From NCBI RefSeq assembly GCF_010614725.1, contig NZ_JAAEHL010000004.1, forward strand, positions 124,001 through 188,000: a DNA stretch of 64,000 nucleotides. Reading direction: 5' to 3'. Positions 9,176 to 17,659 of this stretch are shown here, one piece after another (position 1 is the first letter of the stretch; every line of letters starts with the position of its first letter). The notes under the pieces are model-generated. The model saw only the letters and a list, made by a program, of their open reading frames with translations. It was not told the origin of the DNA and did not search any database. The position numbers were made by a program, and so were the translations under genes. The DNA comes from Flavobacterium ajazii (GTDB taxonomy: Bacteria > Bacteroidota > Bacteroidia > Flavobacteriales > Flavobacteriaceae).

Positions 9176-9727
9176 ATGGAATTGAATTTTAAAGATTTCC
9201 CTAAACTAATTACCGAAAGATTAATATTAAGAAATATTGAAAACACTGATGTTGTTTTAATTCATAAATTACATTCTGATGCAATTGTAAATGCTTTTGT
9301 TGGAAGAGAGAATTCATCAAACTTAAAAAAAGCAGAAGAATATATAATTAAAATGCAAAATTTAATTGCGAGAAATGAATGCATTTATTGGGTTATAACG
9401 GAAAAAGGAAATAACAATCTAATTGGTTCAATTTGTTTATGGAATTTTGATATCGAAAATGAAATTGTAGAAATAGGATATGAAATGTTGAGTGAATTTC
9501 AAGGTAAAGGAATAATGACGGAAGTAATCAAAAAAATAATAGAATATGCGTTTGAACAAATAGAAGCAAAAATAATAACTGCTTTTCCCTCTTCTGATAA
9601 TATTAATTCTGTATCAATATTAAAAAAAATGAATTTTGTATTGGATAAGAAAAAATATAATAATACCCATCAGAATATAAAAAATCTGGTAACTTACACT
9701 TTAAGAAATAGTCCAATTAAAAACTAG
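9176..9727 (+). CDS. GNAT acetyltransferase, RimJ/RimL-like
   Basis: 183 residues of the Acetyltransf_3 type: N-terminal LITERLILRNIENTD, beta-4 region VEIGYEMLSEFQGKG with the acetyl-CoA pyrophosphate-binding loop QGKGIM, and the late SILKKMNFV motif. Relatives acetylate the N-terminus of ribosomal proteins or small molecules; substrate cannot be assigned. The gene is more AT-rich and more Ile/Asn/Lys-rich than neighbours, and sits between a tRNA-like remnant and a tRNA gene, a usual site of gained DNA. The ATG at 9176 is the first in frame and matches the family start. Confidence 0.8.
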   Translation: MELNFKDFPKLITERLILRNIENTDVVLIHKLHSDAIVNAFVGRENSSNLKKAEEYIIKMQNLIARNECIYWVITEKGNNNLIGSICLWNFDIENEIVEIGYEMLSEFQGKGIMTEVIKKIIEYAFEQIEAKIITAFPSSDNINSVSILKKMNFVLDKKKYNNTHQNIKNLVTYTLRNSPIKN

Positions 9728-9933
9728 AATTGCTAGGCATTAATAGCTACTACAACGAATTTGGGTAATTGGCTTGTAGGAAAAATGGCTTTTGTTTGAC
9801 TGATTTAGATCTAAAGAATGTGACTAATTTAATAATGAAATTTACTATATAATTGATACAAAGAAGCCTTGGTGAGTTACTTGCAAATAGTGAGACTCTG
9901 CGAAAACAAAAATATCGAAAGTATTTTCGAACC

Positions 9934-9970
9934 ATAAAAAAAGCCTGCAAAATAATACTTTACAGGCTTT
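9934..9970 (-). terminator. Terminator of tRNA-Arg
   Basis: AAAGCCTGYAAA-type stem (AAAAAGCCTGCAAA / TTTACAGGCTTT) followed on the minus strand by a run of seven T, just downstream of the tRNA 3' end. Confidence 0.8.
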
Positions 9971-9982
9971 AAAAATTTATAG

Positions 9983-10056
9983 TGACCCCGGAGGGGTTCG
10001 AACCCCCAACCCTCAGAGCCGAAATCTGATATTCTATCCAGTTGAACTACGAGGTC
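9983..10056 (-). tRNA. tRNA-Arg (anticodon TCG)
   Basis: Read on the minus strand: 7-bp acceptor stem GACCTCG / CGGGGTC (one G-T pair), discriminator A, D arm GTTC...GAAT, anticodon stem TCAGA / TCTGA with loop TTTCGGC giving anticodon TCG, T arm GGGGG-TTCGAAC-CCCTC. 74 nt; CCA is not encoded. Reads CGA and probably other CGN codons. Followed by its own terminator at 9934. Confidence 0.95.
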
Positions 10057-10079
10057 AAATATTTAATTTTCAATTTTTT

Positions 10080-10126
10080 AAATTCCTAATTCCAATACTA
10101 AACTTGGAATTTAAATATTGGAATTT
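10080..10126. repeat. Imperfect palindrome of AATTCCAA-type units
   Basis: AAATTCCTAATTCCAAT on the left and TTGGAATTTAAATATTGGAATTT on the right, between tRNA-Arg and the yqeY stop. Similar units recur at 21662 and 28700. It can fold as a hairpin on either strand. Confidence 0.5.
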
Positions 10127-10128
10127 CT

Positions 10129-10578
10129 TTACGAAAGTAATTTCTTTACTATTGTAGAAATGGTTTTTCCTTCAGCAGTTCCGCCTAACTGAGCAGATGC
10201 TAATCCCATAACTTTACCCATTGAAGCAATTCCGGAAGCTCCAGTTTCTGCAATGATTTTTGTAATTACAGCTTCTACTTCTGCTTCGCTTAACTGAGCT
10301 GGTAAGAACTTCTCGATTACAGCCACCTGAGCCAATTCTGGTTCAGCTAAATCAGGACGGTTTTGCTCTGTAAAGATTCTTGCGCTTTCTTTACGGGTTT
10401 TTACCAATCTTTGAAGCAATTTAATTTCCTCATCTTCAGTTAATTCTTCTTTAGCCCCTGATGATGTTGATGCCAATAATAATTCAGATTTTACTGCTCT
10501 TAATGCTTCTAAAGCTACTGTATCTTTTGCTTTCATGGCAGTTTTGATCTCGTCCATGATTTGTGCTTGTAAACTCAT
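10129..10578 (-). CDS. yqeY: GatB/YqeY domain protein
   Basis: 149 residues, the standard length of stand-alone YqeY proteins. Motifs: ALRAVKSELLLA near the start, LLQRLVKTRKESA in the middle, and the GSGI-like ASGIASMGKVMGLA helix pair near the end. The domain is shared with the tail of GatB and GatE, which contacts tRNA in the amidotransferase; the stand-alone protein's function is not established. It follows ftsZ on the same strand but a strong terminator at 10716 separates them, so it is likely expressed separately. A palindrome directly follows its stop. Confidence 0.9.
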   Translation of the reverse strand: MSLQAQIMDEIKTAMKAKDTVALEALRAVKSELLLASTSSGAKEELTEDEEIKLLQRLVKTRKESARIFTEQNRPDLAEPELAQVAVIEKFLPAQLSEAEVEAVITKIIAETGASGIASMGKVMGLASAQLGGTAEGKTISTIVKKLLS

Positions 10579-10715
10579 CTTTTATTTTTATTAAAATAAG
10601 TCAATGCCTATTTATGTATTGATATTATTCAGACTGTTTCGTTTTCTTTCAAAAAGAATATAATTAACTTCAAAACAATTAATCGAAGTCAAATTCTAAA
10701 TTCTGTGCGAAGATA

Positions 10716-10757
10716 AAAAAAATAACCCGAAAATTAAATCCAATTTCGGGTTATCCA
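10716..10757 (-). terminator. Terminator at the end of the dcw cluster
   Basis: On the minus strand: ATAACCCGAAA / TTTCGGGTTAT stem followed by eight T residues, 20 bases after the ftsZ stop. It marks the end of the division operon before yqeY. Confidence 0.9.
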
Positions 10758-10776
10758 AATATTATGATTTTTAAAA

Positions 10777-12753
10777 CTAATCTACATTATCGTGCAGAAA
10801 TGAATTGTTTGATCGCAACTGTAAATCATTGTTACTGTCTGTACCAACTGAAATTCTTGAATTTGTATTATTTGATTGAGAATTCGATAAATCGATTCCT
10901 AATCTTTTGTAAGCCGGTTCTTTTTCCAATTCATCGATTCTGGAAACATTATTATGGAATTTATAATTAAACTCTTTTAGTTTCTTTCTTCTTTCTTCAG
11001 CTCTCAAACGCAATGTTTCTTCAATTGTCAATTCCATCGGAGAAACTTCTGAAGTTGTTGTGAAATCAGGCTGGCTTGCAAAATCTACTTTTTGTTTCAA
11101 AGTAATATTCAATTCCTCCGGAACTGTTTCTTCTACTATCTTTTCAACCGGTTTTGAAGCAACCAGATCATTTTCAACCTCCATATATTCTTCTAATGAA
11201 TATTTGATGATTCCGTTCTCAGAAAGTTCTGTTACCGGTACAAATGAAACCGGTTCGTTTACTTTAATATTACGAGTATCATTTGTCAATTCGAATAAAA
11301 TTTTATTATCCTCAACAACAGGTTCTTTTCTTACTTGCGGTTCAGCTTTGAAAAGAGGCAAATCAAATGAGAAAGTCGTTTGTTCTTCTTTTTCAAAAGT
11401 TTTTTGCTGAACTTGTCTTGTCTCCTCAAAAGATTGCGTTTGCGGAGCTGTAATGGTAAAATCGATATCTGTAATTGGCGAAACGATTTCAAAAGTCACA
11501 TCAAGATTCTTGATAAACTCCGACATTACTACCAGCTCTTCCTGATTTATTGATGGCGCAGGCACATGAGCAACAGGAGCCTGAACAGGAGAAATCGTGT
11601 CATCCATCAAATCAAAAACAATTTTCTCTTCAGATTTTGCAGTAGGTGTTTCGGCATTTAAATCAAAAGAAGTAATTGGCTTATTGGTTAAATTATGAAC
11701 ACTTCTCTGCTCATCTTCTAATGTATGGATGATTTTTTTAGGCTCTGTATTAACAATCTCATTTTGCTGTTCAACATCAAAACCTGTAGCAATAATAGTT
11801 ACCGCAATTGCTTCTCCGAGAGTTTCATCTTCACCAACCCCCATGATAATATTGGCATTATAACCTGCTTCTGCCTGAATATGATCATTGATTTCTCCAA
11901 TTTCATCAAGTGTTATTTCATCAGATCCAGAAACGATAAGCAACAATACGTTTTTGGCTCCTGTAATTTTATTATCATTTAATAACGGGGAATCCAATGC
12001 AGATACAATAGCATCTTTTGCTCTGTTTGCACCTTCAGATACTGCAGACCCCATAATCGCTGTTCCGCTATTTGCTAAAACAGTTTTAGCATCACGTAAA
12101 TCGATATTTTGGGTGTAGTGATGCGTAATTACCTCCGCAATACCTCTTGAGGCAGTTGCCAAAACTTCATCCGCTTTAGAGAATCCAGCTTTAAAACCAA
12201 GATTTCCGTAAACCTCCCTTAATTTATTATTATTGATTACAATCAAAGAATCAACCTGCTTACGTAATTTTTCAATTCCTAAAAGCGCTTGTTCCTGACG
12301 TACTTTCCCTTCAAACTGAAATGGAATTGTTACAATCCCTACTGTTAAAATTTCTCTTTCTTTAGCTAATTGTGCAATAACCGGAGCCGCACCAGTTCCT
12401 GTTCCTCCACCCATACCAGCTGTGATAAATACCATCTTAGTACCACGATCCAGCATTTTTTCGATATCAGCGATACTCTCGATAGCAGACTGCTGTCCTA
12501 TATCAGGATTTGCACCTGCCCCAAGCCCTTCTGTTAAATTCACACCTAACTGAATCTTATTTGGTACAGCGCTATTTTGCAACGCCTGCGAATCTGTATT
12601 ACAAACGATAAAATCTACGCCTTTAATACCTTGTTTAAACATGTGGTTGATAGCATTACTACCACCTCCACCTACACCTATCACTTTTATTACATTTGAC
12701 TGGTTTTTTGGTAAATCAAATGAAATGCTTCCAAATTCTGAGTTGCTCATCAT
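10777..12753 (-). CDS. ftsZ: Cell division protein FtsZ with long C-terminal extension
   Basis: Tubulin-like GTPase that forms the Z-ring. Residues 1-20 are a short leader; the P-loop-like GVGGGGSNA lies at 26-34, the tubulin signature GGGTGTG at 115-121, and the T7 catalytic loop reads NIDLRD instead of the usual NVDFAD but keeps the Asn and both Asp. The GTPase part ends near residue 335. The remaining ~320 residues are a long, Glu/Thr/Pro-rich disordered linker ending in a conserved EPAYKRLGIDL block, nearly twice the usual FtsZ length. Two ATG codons are adjacent (12753, 12750). Last gene of the dcw operon, 96 bases after ftsA. Confidence 0.98.
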   Translation of the reverse strand: MMSNSEFGSISFDLPKNQSNVIKVIGVGGGGSNAINHMFKQGIKGVDFIVCNTDSQALQNSAVPNKIQLGVNLTEGLGAGANPDIGQQSAIESIADIEKMLDRGTKMVFITAGMGGGTGTGAAPVIAQLAKEREILTVGIVTIPFQFEGKVRQEQALLGIEKLRKQVDSLIVINNNKLREVYGNLGFKAGFSKADEVLATASRGIAEVITHHYTQNIDLRDAKTVLANSGTAIMGSAVSEGANRAKDAIVSALDSPLLNDNKITGAKNVLLLIVSGSDEITLDEIGEINDHIQAEAGYNANIIMGVGEDETLGEAIAVTIIATGFDVEQQNEIVNTEPKKIIHTLEDEQRSVHNLTNKPITSFDLNAETPTAKSEEKIVFDLMDDTISPVQAPVAHVPAPSINQEELVVMSEFIKNLDVTFEIVSPITDIDFTITAPQTQSFEETRQVQQKTFEKEEQTTFSFDLPLFKAEPQVRKEPVVEDNKILFELTNDTRNIKVNEPVSFVPVTELSENGIIKYSLEEYMEVENDLVASKPVEKIVEETVPEELNITLKQKVDFASQPDFTTTSEVSPMELTIEETLRLRAEERRKKLKEFNYKFHNNVSRIDELEKEPAYKRLGIDLSNSQSNNTNSRISVGTDSNNDLQLRSNNSFLHDNVD

Positions 12754-12849
12754 CTTTTTGGTTTTTAATTCTTATTTAGTACATTTTTTACTTCTTGACT
12801 TGGGGCAAAAAGTAATTCCTTTTCTCTTTTATCTCTATTCGGCTTATAT

Positions 12850-14259
12850 TTATTCAGCGTTGTCTAAAAAATCTTTGATTTTATCGACGTATCTGTCAAA
12901 AAATGATCTCCTAATTTTGGTTTCTGTAGATTCAGCTTCAACCTTATTGATTCTGGTATCCCTAGACTCTTCAACAGTTTCTACTCTTTCAACGTAGTTT
13001 TCCTCCACTTCGTATCGCTGCTGAACAGGTTGTGGTACATTTCTGTAAACCACTTTTGGCTGTTCATTTACAACTTCCATTCTCACAGCACTCTGAGTAC
13101 TGTTTTCGATACTGTTCATTACTAAACCTACAGCTGTTGCAAACAATGGACTCGAAATTTCTTCACTGGAATTTCCTGCTAAATGTTCATTAGGATATCC
13201 AATTCTCGTATCCATACCAGTAATATACTCAACTAACTGCTTAATATGCTTTAATTGTGCGCCGCCACCAGTAAGAACGATTCCTGCAATTAACTTTTTA
13301 CGAGGATCTTCGTGCCCATAAGCTTTGATTTCTGCAAAAACCTGTTCTACGATTTCCACAACTCTTGCATGGATAATTTTAGATAAGTTTTTAAGCGAAA
13401 TTTCTTTCGGCTCTCTTCCTCTCAAACCAGGAATAGAAACTATTTCGTTATCCTTATTTTCACCCGGCCAGGCTGAACCGAATTTTATTTTTAAAAGCTC
13501 AGCCTGTTTTTCGATAATCGAACAGCCTTCTTTAATATCATCTGTAATTACATTTCCACCAAAAGGAATTACTGCCGTATGACGAATAATTCCATCTTTA
13601 AAAATGGCTAGATCTGTTGTTCCACCACCAATATCGATAAGCGCAACTCCAGCTTCTTTTTCTTCCTGACTTAAAACTGCATCTGCAGATGCTAATGGTT
13701 CTAATGTCAATCCTGAAAGTTCTATTCCTGAACTCTGAATACATCTTCCAACGTTTCTGATTGAAGAAGCCTGTCCCACCACAACGTGAAAACTGGATTC
13801 TAATCTTCCGCCATACATTCCTATTGGCTCTTTAATCTCAGATTGTCCATCGATTTTAAATTCCTGAGGCAAAACGTGAATAATTTCTTCTCCCGGCAAC
13901 ATTGCCAGTTTATTTACCTGATCAATTAAAAGCTGAATATCTTTTTCTCCAATTACTTCCTCCGGATTATTACGGCTGATATAATCTGTATGCTGAATAC
14001 TTCTGATGTGCTGCCCAGCGATACCGACAACCACATCTTTGATTTTGTAACCTGAATTATTTTCGGCTTCAAGAATAGCCTGCTGAATTGACTGTATAGT
14101 TTGCGTAATATTATTTACCACTCCTCTCGCAACCCCCAGACTTTTGGATTTACCAATACCCAAAATTTCCAACTTGCCATACTCATTCTTTTTGCCTATC
14201 ATGGCAACTATTTTTGTCGTTCCAATATCTAGACCTACTGCAATGTTATCTTTTTCCAT
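12850..14259 (-). CDS. ftsA: Cell division protein FtsA
   Basis: 469-residue actin-like ATPase that tethers FtsZ to the membrane. It has the phosphate-1 motif GLDIGTTKI at 9-17, the SHS2/1C region, the phosphate-2 motif LIDIGGGTTD, and the adenosine motif GIVLTGGGAQLK. The C-terminal end RSFFDRYVDKIKDFL is an amphipathic helix suited to membrane binding. A variable Glu/Arg/Val-rich linker of about 70 residues precedes that helix, longer than in E. coli FtsA. It starts 6 bases after the ftsQ stop, so it is translated from the same message. Confidence 0.98.
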   Translation of the reverse strand: MEKDNIAVGLDIGTTKIVAMIGKKNEYGKLEILGIGKSKSLGVARGVVNNITQTIQSIQQAILEAENNSGYKIKDVVVGIAGQHIRSIQHTDYISRNNPEEVIGEKDIQLLIDQVNKLAMLPGEEIIHVLPQEFKIDGQSEIKEPIGMYGGRLESSFHVVVGQASSIRNVGRCIQSSGIELSGLTLEPLASADAVLSQEEKEAGVALIDIGGGTTDLAIFKDGIIRHTAVIPFGGNVITDDIKEGCSIIEKQAELLKIKFGSAWPGENKDNEIVSIPGLRGREPKEISLKNLSKIIHARVVEIVEQVFAEIKAYGHEDPRKKLIAGIVLTGGGAQLKHIKQLVEYITGMDTRIGYPNEHLAGNSSEEISSPLFATAVGLVMNSIENSTQSAVRMEVVNEQPKVVYRNVPQPVQQRYEVEENYVERVETVEESRDTRINKVEAESTETKIRRSFFDRYVDKIKDFLDNAE

Positions 14260-14265
14260 TTTCTA

Positions 14266-14988
14266 TTATTTTGTGCAAACTACTTGTTCCGTAAACCTAA
14301 GGTCAATTTTTTTGTATTTGTATAACGAACTATCTAAAACTGCTTTTTGAAAAAAGGCTTTATAGTTTCTAAATTTTTTATCAACATTCATCGTTCTGCC
14401 AAAATCTATGAAGTAATCATAGTTTCGGTTAAACATTTTTAGGCTGCCATTAGGCATAATTTCTATAGCAATGATGTTTTTTTTCAAAAACGCATCGTCG
14501 TAAATTGTGCGAAATAAAGCAGCTAAATCTTCGTTATTTTTTTTATTAATTGCCCCTGAAACAAGAGGAACTCTCGCAGTGAAATTGTCTGACAAAGGCA
14601 TTTTATTTCCTTCGTAATCAATATAAAAAGAAGAAGCACCATCATAAACTCGCGCTATTGGTGTCTTCTGTTTTACTACTGCTTTTAGAACACCATCTAT
14701 ACTTACAAAAACATCTGACTGTTCAATCATGTCTTGTTCGTTGATAGTTTTCTCTATTTTATTCAAATCTACTTCATCTTTTCTAATACTGGAAGCATCT
14801 CTTTTATTTTCTATCAACAATTTATTAACCGTTTCCGGCTTTACGAAAAGCGTATTTTCTCCTACAAAAACAACCATTGATTTTTTCAGTTTTCTATCTC
14901 CGTTTCGATGCTGGGCAAACGAATACAAAAAAAGAACAAGCCCTAAAATGAATACTAATCTAATATTTATCCAATTAAATATTTTCAT
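14266..14988 (-). CDS. ftsQ: Cell division protein FtsQ/DivIB
   Basis: 240 residues: short cytoplasmic start, one membrane helix (about 9-25), a periplasmic POTRA domain (about 35-115, with KPETVNKLLIEN and KIEKTINEQDMIEQSDVFVS-type pattern) and a beta domain with a conserved FYIDYEGNKMPLSDN block. It links the cytoplasmic ring to FtsL/FtsI in the divisome. The identification rests on size, topology and position between murC and ftsA as in other dcw clusters. Its start overlaps the murC stop by 14 bases, which implies coupled translation. Confidence 0.93.
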   Translation of the reverse strand: MKIFNWINIRLVFILGLVLFLYSFAQHRNGDRKLKKSMVVFVGENTLFVKPETVNKLLIENKRDASSIRKDEVDLNKIEKTINEQDMIEQSDVFVSIDGVLKAVVKQKTPIARVYDGASSFYIDYEGNKMPLSDNFTARVPLVSGAINKKNNEDLAALFRTIYDDAFLKKNIIAIEIMPNGSLKMFNRNYDYFIDFGRTMNVDKKFRNYKAFFQKAVLDSSLYKYKKIDLRFTEQVVCTK

Positions 14989-16324
14989 TTAAAATCTCTT
15001 TGATTGATGGCACCATTTCTCCAATATCACCAGCTCCTATTGTTACAATTATTGGCGTATCACTGGCTTTGATTTCCGTCAATAAATTTTCTTTTGCAAC
15101 AATTTTTTTATTCGGATTAGTCATTTTACCCAATAACCATTCAGAAGTCACTCCCTCCATCGGAAGTTCTCTTGCCGGATAAATATCCATTAAAAACACT
15201 TCATCAAACTGTGATAAACTTTCCGCAAATCCGTCAACAAAATCTTTTGTTCTACTAAATAGATGCGGCTGGAAAATCGCAAGTACCTTTCTGTTTGGAT
15301 ACAACTCTCTAACCGCCTGATGCACCGCATTGATTTCTGTTGGATGATGTGCATAATCATCTATATAAACTAATTTTTCAGTCTTTATCTGATAGGAAAA
15401 ACGTCTTCTGATTCCATTAAAAGAAGCTAATGCTTTCGCAATAGCCACTGTTGGTGTTCCAAAAGTTTTCGACATTGCAATAGCCATCAAAGCATTCATT
15501 AAATTATGCTTGCCCGGCAATCCAAAACGCAAATCTTTCATTATCTCTGATGGCGACTGTACATCAAACACATAGCTACCATCTTCAATTCTAATATTAT
15601 ACGCCTTATACACTGCATCTTCGTTGATTCCACATTGCACACCATCAAGAGGCAACTCTTTTGTAATAAACAATTTATCACTGTCTTCTACTTTTGAAGC
15701 AAATTCTACAAATGAAGCTTCAATCGCATCACTGGTTCCATAGATATCCAAGTGATCAGCATCCATAGAGGTCACACAGGCAATATCCGGGTGCAAATGT
15801 AAAAACGAACGGTCAAATTCATCAGCTTCTACAACTGTTACAGTTTTTCCGTTACCTATCAAATTAGAATTATAATTCTCTACTATCCCTCCTACAAATG
15901 CTGTAACATCTGCTCCGCTTTCATATAAAATATGCCCTAAAATACTGGAAGTCGTTGTTTTCCCGTGTGTTCCTGCAACAGCAAAACTAAAAGTATCTTT
16001 GGTAATGATTCCCAAAACCTCGGCACGCTTTTTAATTTCATAATTTCTTTCTATGAAATAATTCCATTCTGAATGTGATTTTGGTACTGCTGGCGTAAAA
16101 ATTACCAGTGTATTTTCAACATAATAATCTTTTGGAATTAAACCAATATTATCTTCAAAATGAATATCAATTCCACTTTCTATTAATTCATTTGTCAGCA
16201 TTGAAGGCGTCTTATCATATCCTGAAACCTGCTTTCCAATATATTTGAAATAACGGGCCAAAGCACTCATTCCGATGCCACCTATACCAATAAAATAAAC
16301 GTTTTGTATCTGATTTAAATTCAT
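14975..16324 (-). CDS. murC: UDP-N-acetylmuramate-L-alanine ligase
   Basis: Cytoplasmic Mur ligase adding L-Ala to UDP-MurNAc with ATP. Motifs: N-terminal UDP-binding FIGIGGIGMSALA, P-loop AGTHGKTTTSS, EADEFDRSFL, the NLMNALMAIA block and the C-terminal DDYAHHPTEI motif. An in-frame ATG seven codons earlier (16345) exists, but the family starts just before NVYFIGIGG, so the ATG at 16324 is preferred. A 207-base spacer with an 8-12-nt periodic repeat (16335-16374) separates it from murG. It overlaps ftsQ at its 3' end. Confidence 0.97.
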   Translation of the reverse strand: MNLNQIQNVYFIGIGGIGMSALARYFKYIGKQVSGYDKTPSMLTNELIESGIDIHFEDNIGLIPKDYYVENTLVIFTPAVPKSHSEWNYFIERNYEIKKRAEVLGIITKDTFSFAVAGTHGKTTTSSILGHILYESGADVTAFVGGIVENYNSNLIGNGKTVTVVEADEFDRSFLHLHPDIACVTSMDADHLDIYGTSDAIEASFVEFASKVEDSDKLFITKELPLDGVQCGINEDAVYKAYNIRIEDGSYVFDVQSPSEIMKDLRFGLPGKHNLMNALMAIAMSKTFGTPTVAIAKALASFNGIRRRFSYQIKTEKLVYIDDYAHHPTEINAVHQAVRELYPNRKVLAIFQPHLFSRTKDFVDGFAESLSQFDEVFLMDIYPARELPMEGVTSEWLLGKMTNPNKKIVAKENLLTEIKASDTPIIVTIGAGDIGEMVPSIKEILNENI

Positions 16325-16334
16325 TTTAATTTTT

Positions 16335-16374
16335 GCTTTAAGCATTATGCTTTAGACTTTAAGCCTCTAAACTT
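16335..16374. repeat. Periodic GCTTTAAG-type repeat before murC
   Basis: GCTTTAAGCATTATGCTTTA followed by GACTTTAAGCCTCTAAAC: repeated CTTTAAG / CTTTAG units about 10 nt apart, partly palindromic. It overlaps the alternative murC start at 16345, another reason to prefer the later ATG. Confidence 0.45.
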
Positions 16375-16531
16375 TCTTCTTTAATTTTATTTTAAAACTC
16401 TTTTACTGCTTTTATTTTTATAAAAAACAGTAATTAAGCCTTTGTATTTTTCTCGTTCTTATGTGAGCAAATTGTCTAAAATAACACTCCATTAATCCCT
16501 GAATGTTTCATAATTTTTAGAAAAAGTTATA

Positions 16532-17617
16532 TTATAACAACTTTTTAATTTGTTCTACAATTACTTTTGTCGCGTCTGGTTTTGCCAGTTTTTTAATGTT
16601 CGCACTCAATTGTTGTTGCTTTCCCTCATCTTTCAGCAGCGCTTCAAAAACGATATTAAACTGGCTTTCCAATTCAGATTCTTTCAATAAAATTGCCCCT
16701 TTGGCCTCTACAATAGCCTGCGCATTTTTAGTCTGGTGATCCTCAGCTACATTAGGAGACGGAATAAAAATTACCGGTTTCCCTACAATGCATAATTCTG
16801 AAACTGATGATGCACCTGCTCTTGAAATAATTACATCTGCCGCTGCATAAACAAAATCCATTCTTTCAATAAAATCAACCACTTTTACATTTGGCTGATT
16901 GCATTTTTTATAATCTTCAAAATATAATTTTCCACATTGCCAAATAATCTGCACATCCTGAGAAAGAAGATTATCTAATTCTTTTTCAATTAACTGGTTG
17001 ACTCTTCTTGCACCTAAACTTCCTCCCAGAACCAATAAAATTTTCTTATTTGAGTCTAAACCATAAAAAGCAATAGCTTCGTTGCGTTTTGTATCAATAT
17101 CAATTAAATCCTGACGAACCGGATTTCCAGTCAAAACGATTTTCTCTTTTGGAAAAAATCTTTCTAAATTCTCATAAGCAACACAAATTGCATTAGCTTT
17201 TTTACTCAATAATTTATTTGTTATTCCTGGAAATGAATTTTGTTCCTGAATAACTGTCGGAATTCCTGCTGATCCTGCCGTCTGTAATAAAGGTCCACTT
17301 GCAAAGCCACCTGTTCCTATTACTACATTTGGTTTAAATTGCCTGATAATTTTCTTTGACTCCAACAGACTCGAAGCTAATTTTAAAGGAAACATCATAT
17401 TTTGCAAAGTCAGTTTTCGCTGTAAACCAGCAATCCAAAGACCTTTAATTTCGTAACCTGCCTGAGGCACTTTTTGCATTTCCATTTTATCTTTGGCTCC
17501 CACAAAAAGAAATTCAGCATCAGGGAATTGTAATTTTAATTCGTTTGCAATCGCAATTGCAGGATAAATATGTCCTCCTGTCCCTCCTCCACTTAGTATG
17601 AATTTATACTTTGCCAT
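16532..17617 (-). CDS. murG: UDP-GlcNAc transferase MurG (lipid II synthase)
   Basis: 361-residue GT28 glycosyltransferase on the cytoplasmic face of the membrane, converting lipid I to lipid II. It has the Gly-rich loops [11 protein letters not shown] (9-19) and [20 protein letters not shown] opening the C-terminal domain, and the donor-binding [17 protein letters not shown] block with HQTKNAQ. Length is standard. It follows ftsW by 42 bases. Conserved placement ftsW-murG-murC is typical of dcw clusters. Confidence 0.98.
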   Translation of the reverse strand: MAKYKFILSGGGTGGHIYPAIAIANELKLQFPDAEFLFVGAKDKMEMQKVPQAGYEIKGLWIAGLQRKLTLQNMMFPLKLASSLLESKKIIRQFKPNVVIGTGGFASGPLLQTAGSAGIPTVIQEQNSFPGITNKLLSKKANAICVAYENLERFFPKEKIVLTGNPVRQDLIDIDTKRNEAIAFYGLDSNKKILLVLGGSLGARRVNQLIEKELDNLLSQDVQIIWQCGKLYFEDYKKCNQPNVKVVDFIERMDFVYAAADVIISRAGASSVSELCIVGKPVIFIPSPNVAEDHQTKNAQAIVEAKGAILLKESELESQFNIVFEALLKDEGKQQQLSANIKKLAKPDATKVIVEQIKKLL

Positions 17618-17659
17618 TTTATTTTAGCTTATAGTATTAAAAACTATTCTTTTCTCAAT

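Noticed and set aside
11725..12118. Two frames opposite ftsZ
   Set aside because: Complement of the conserved GTPase coding sequence, no motif.
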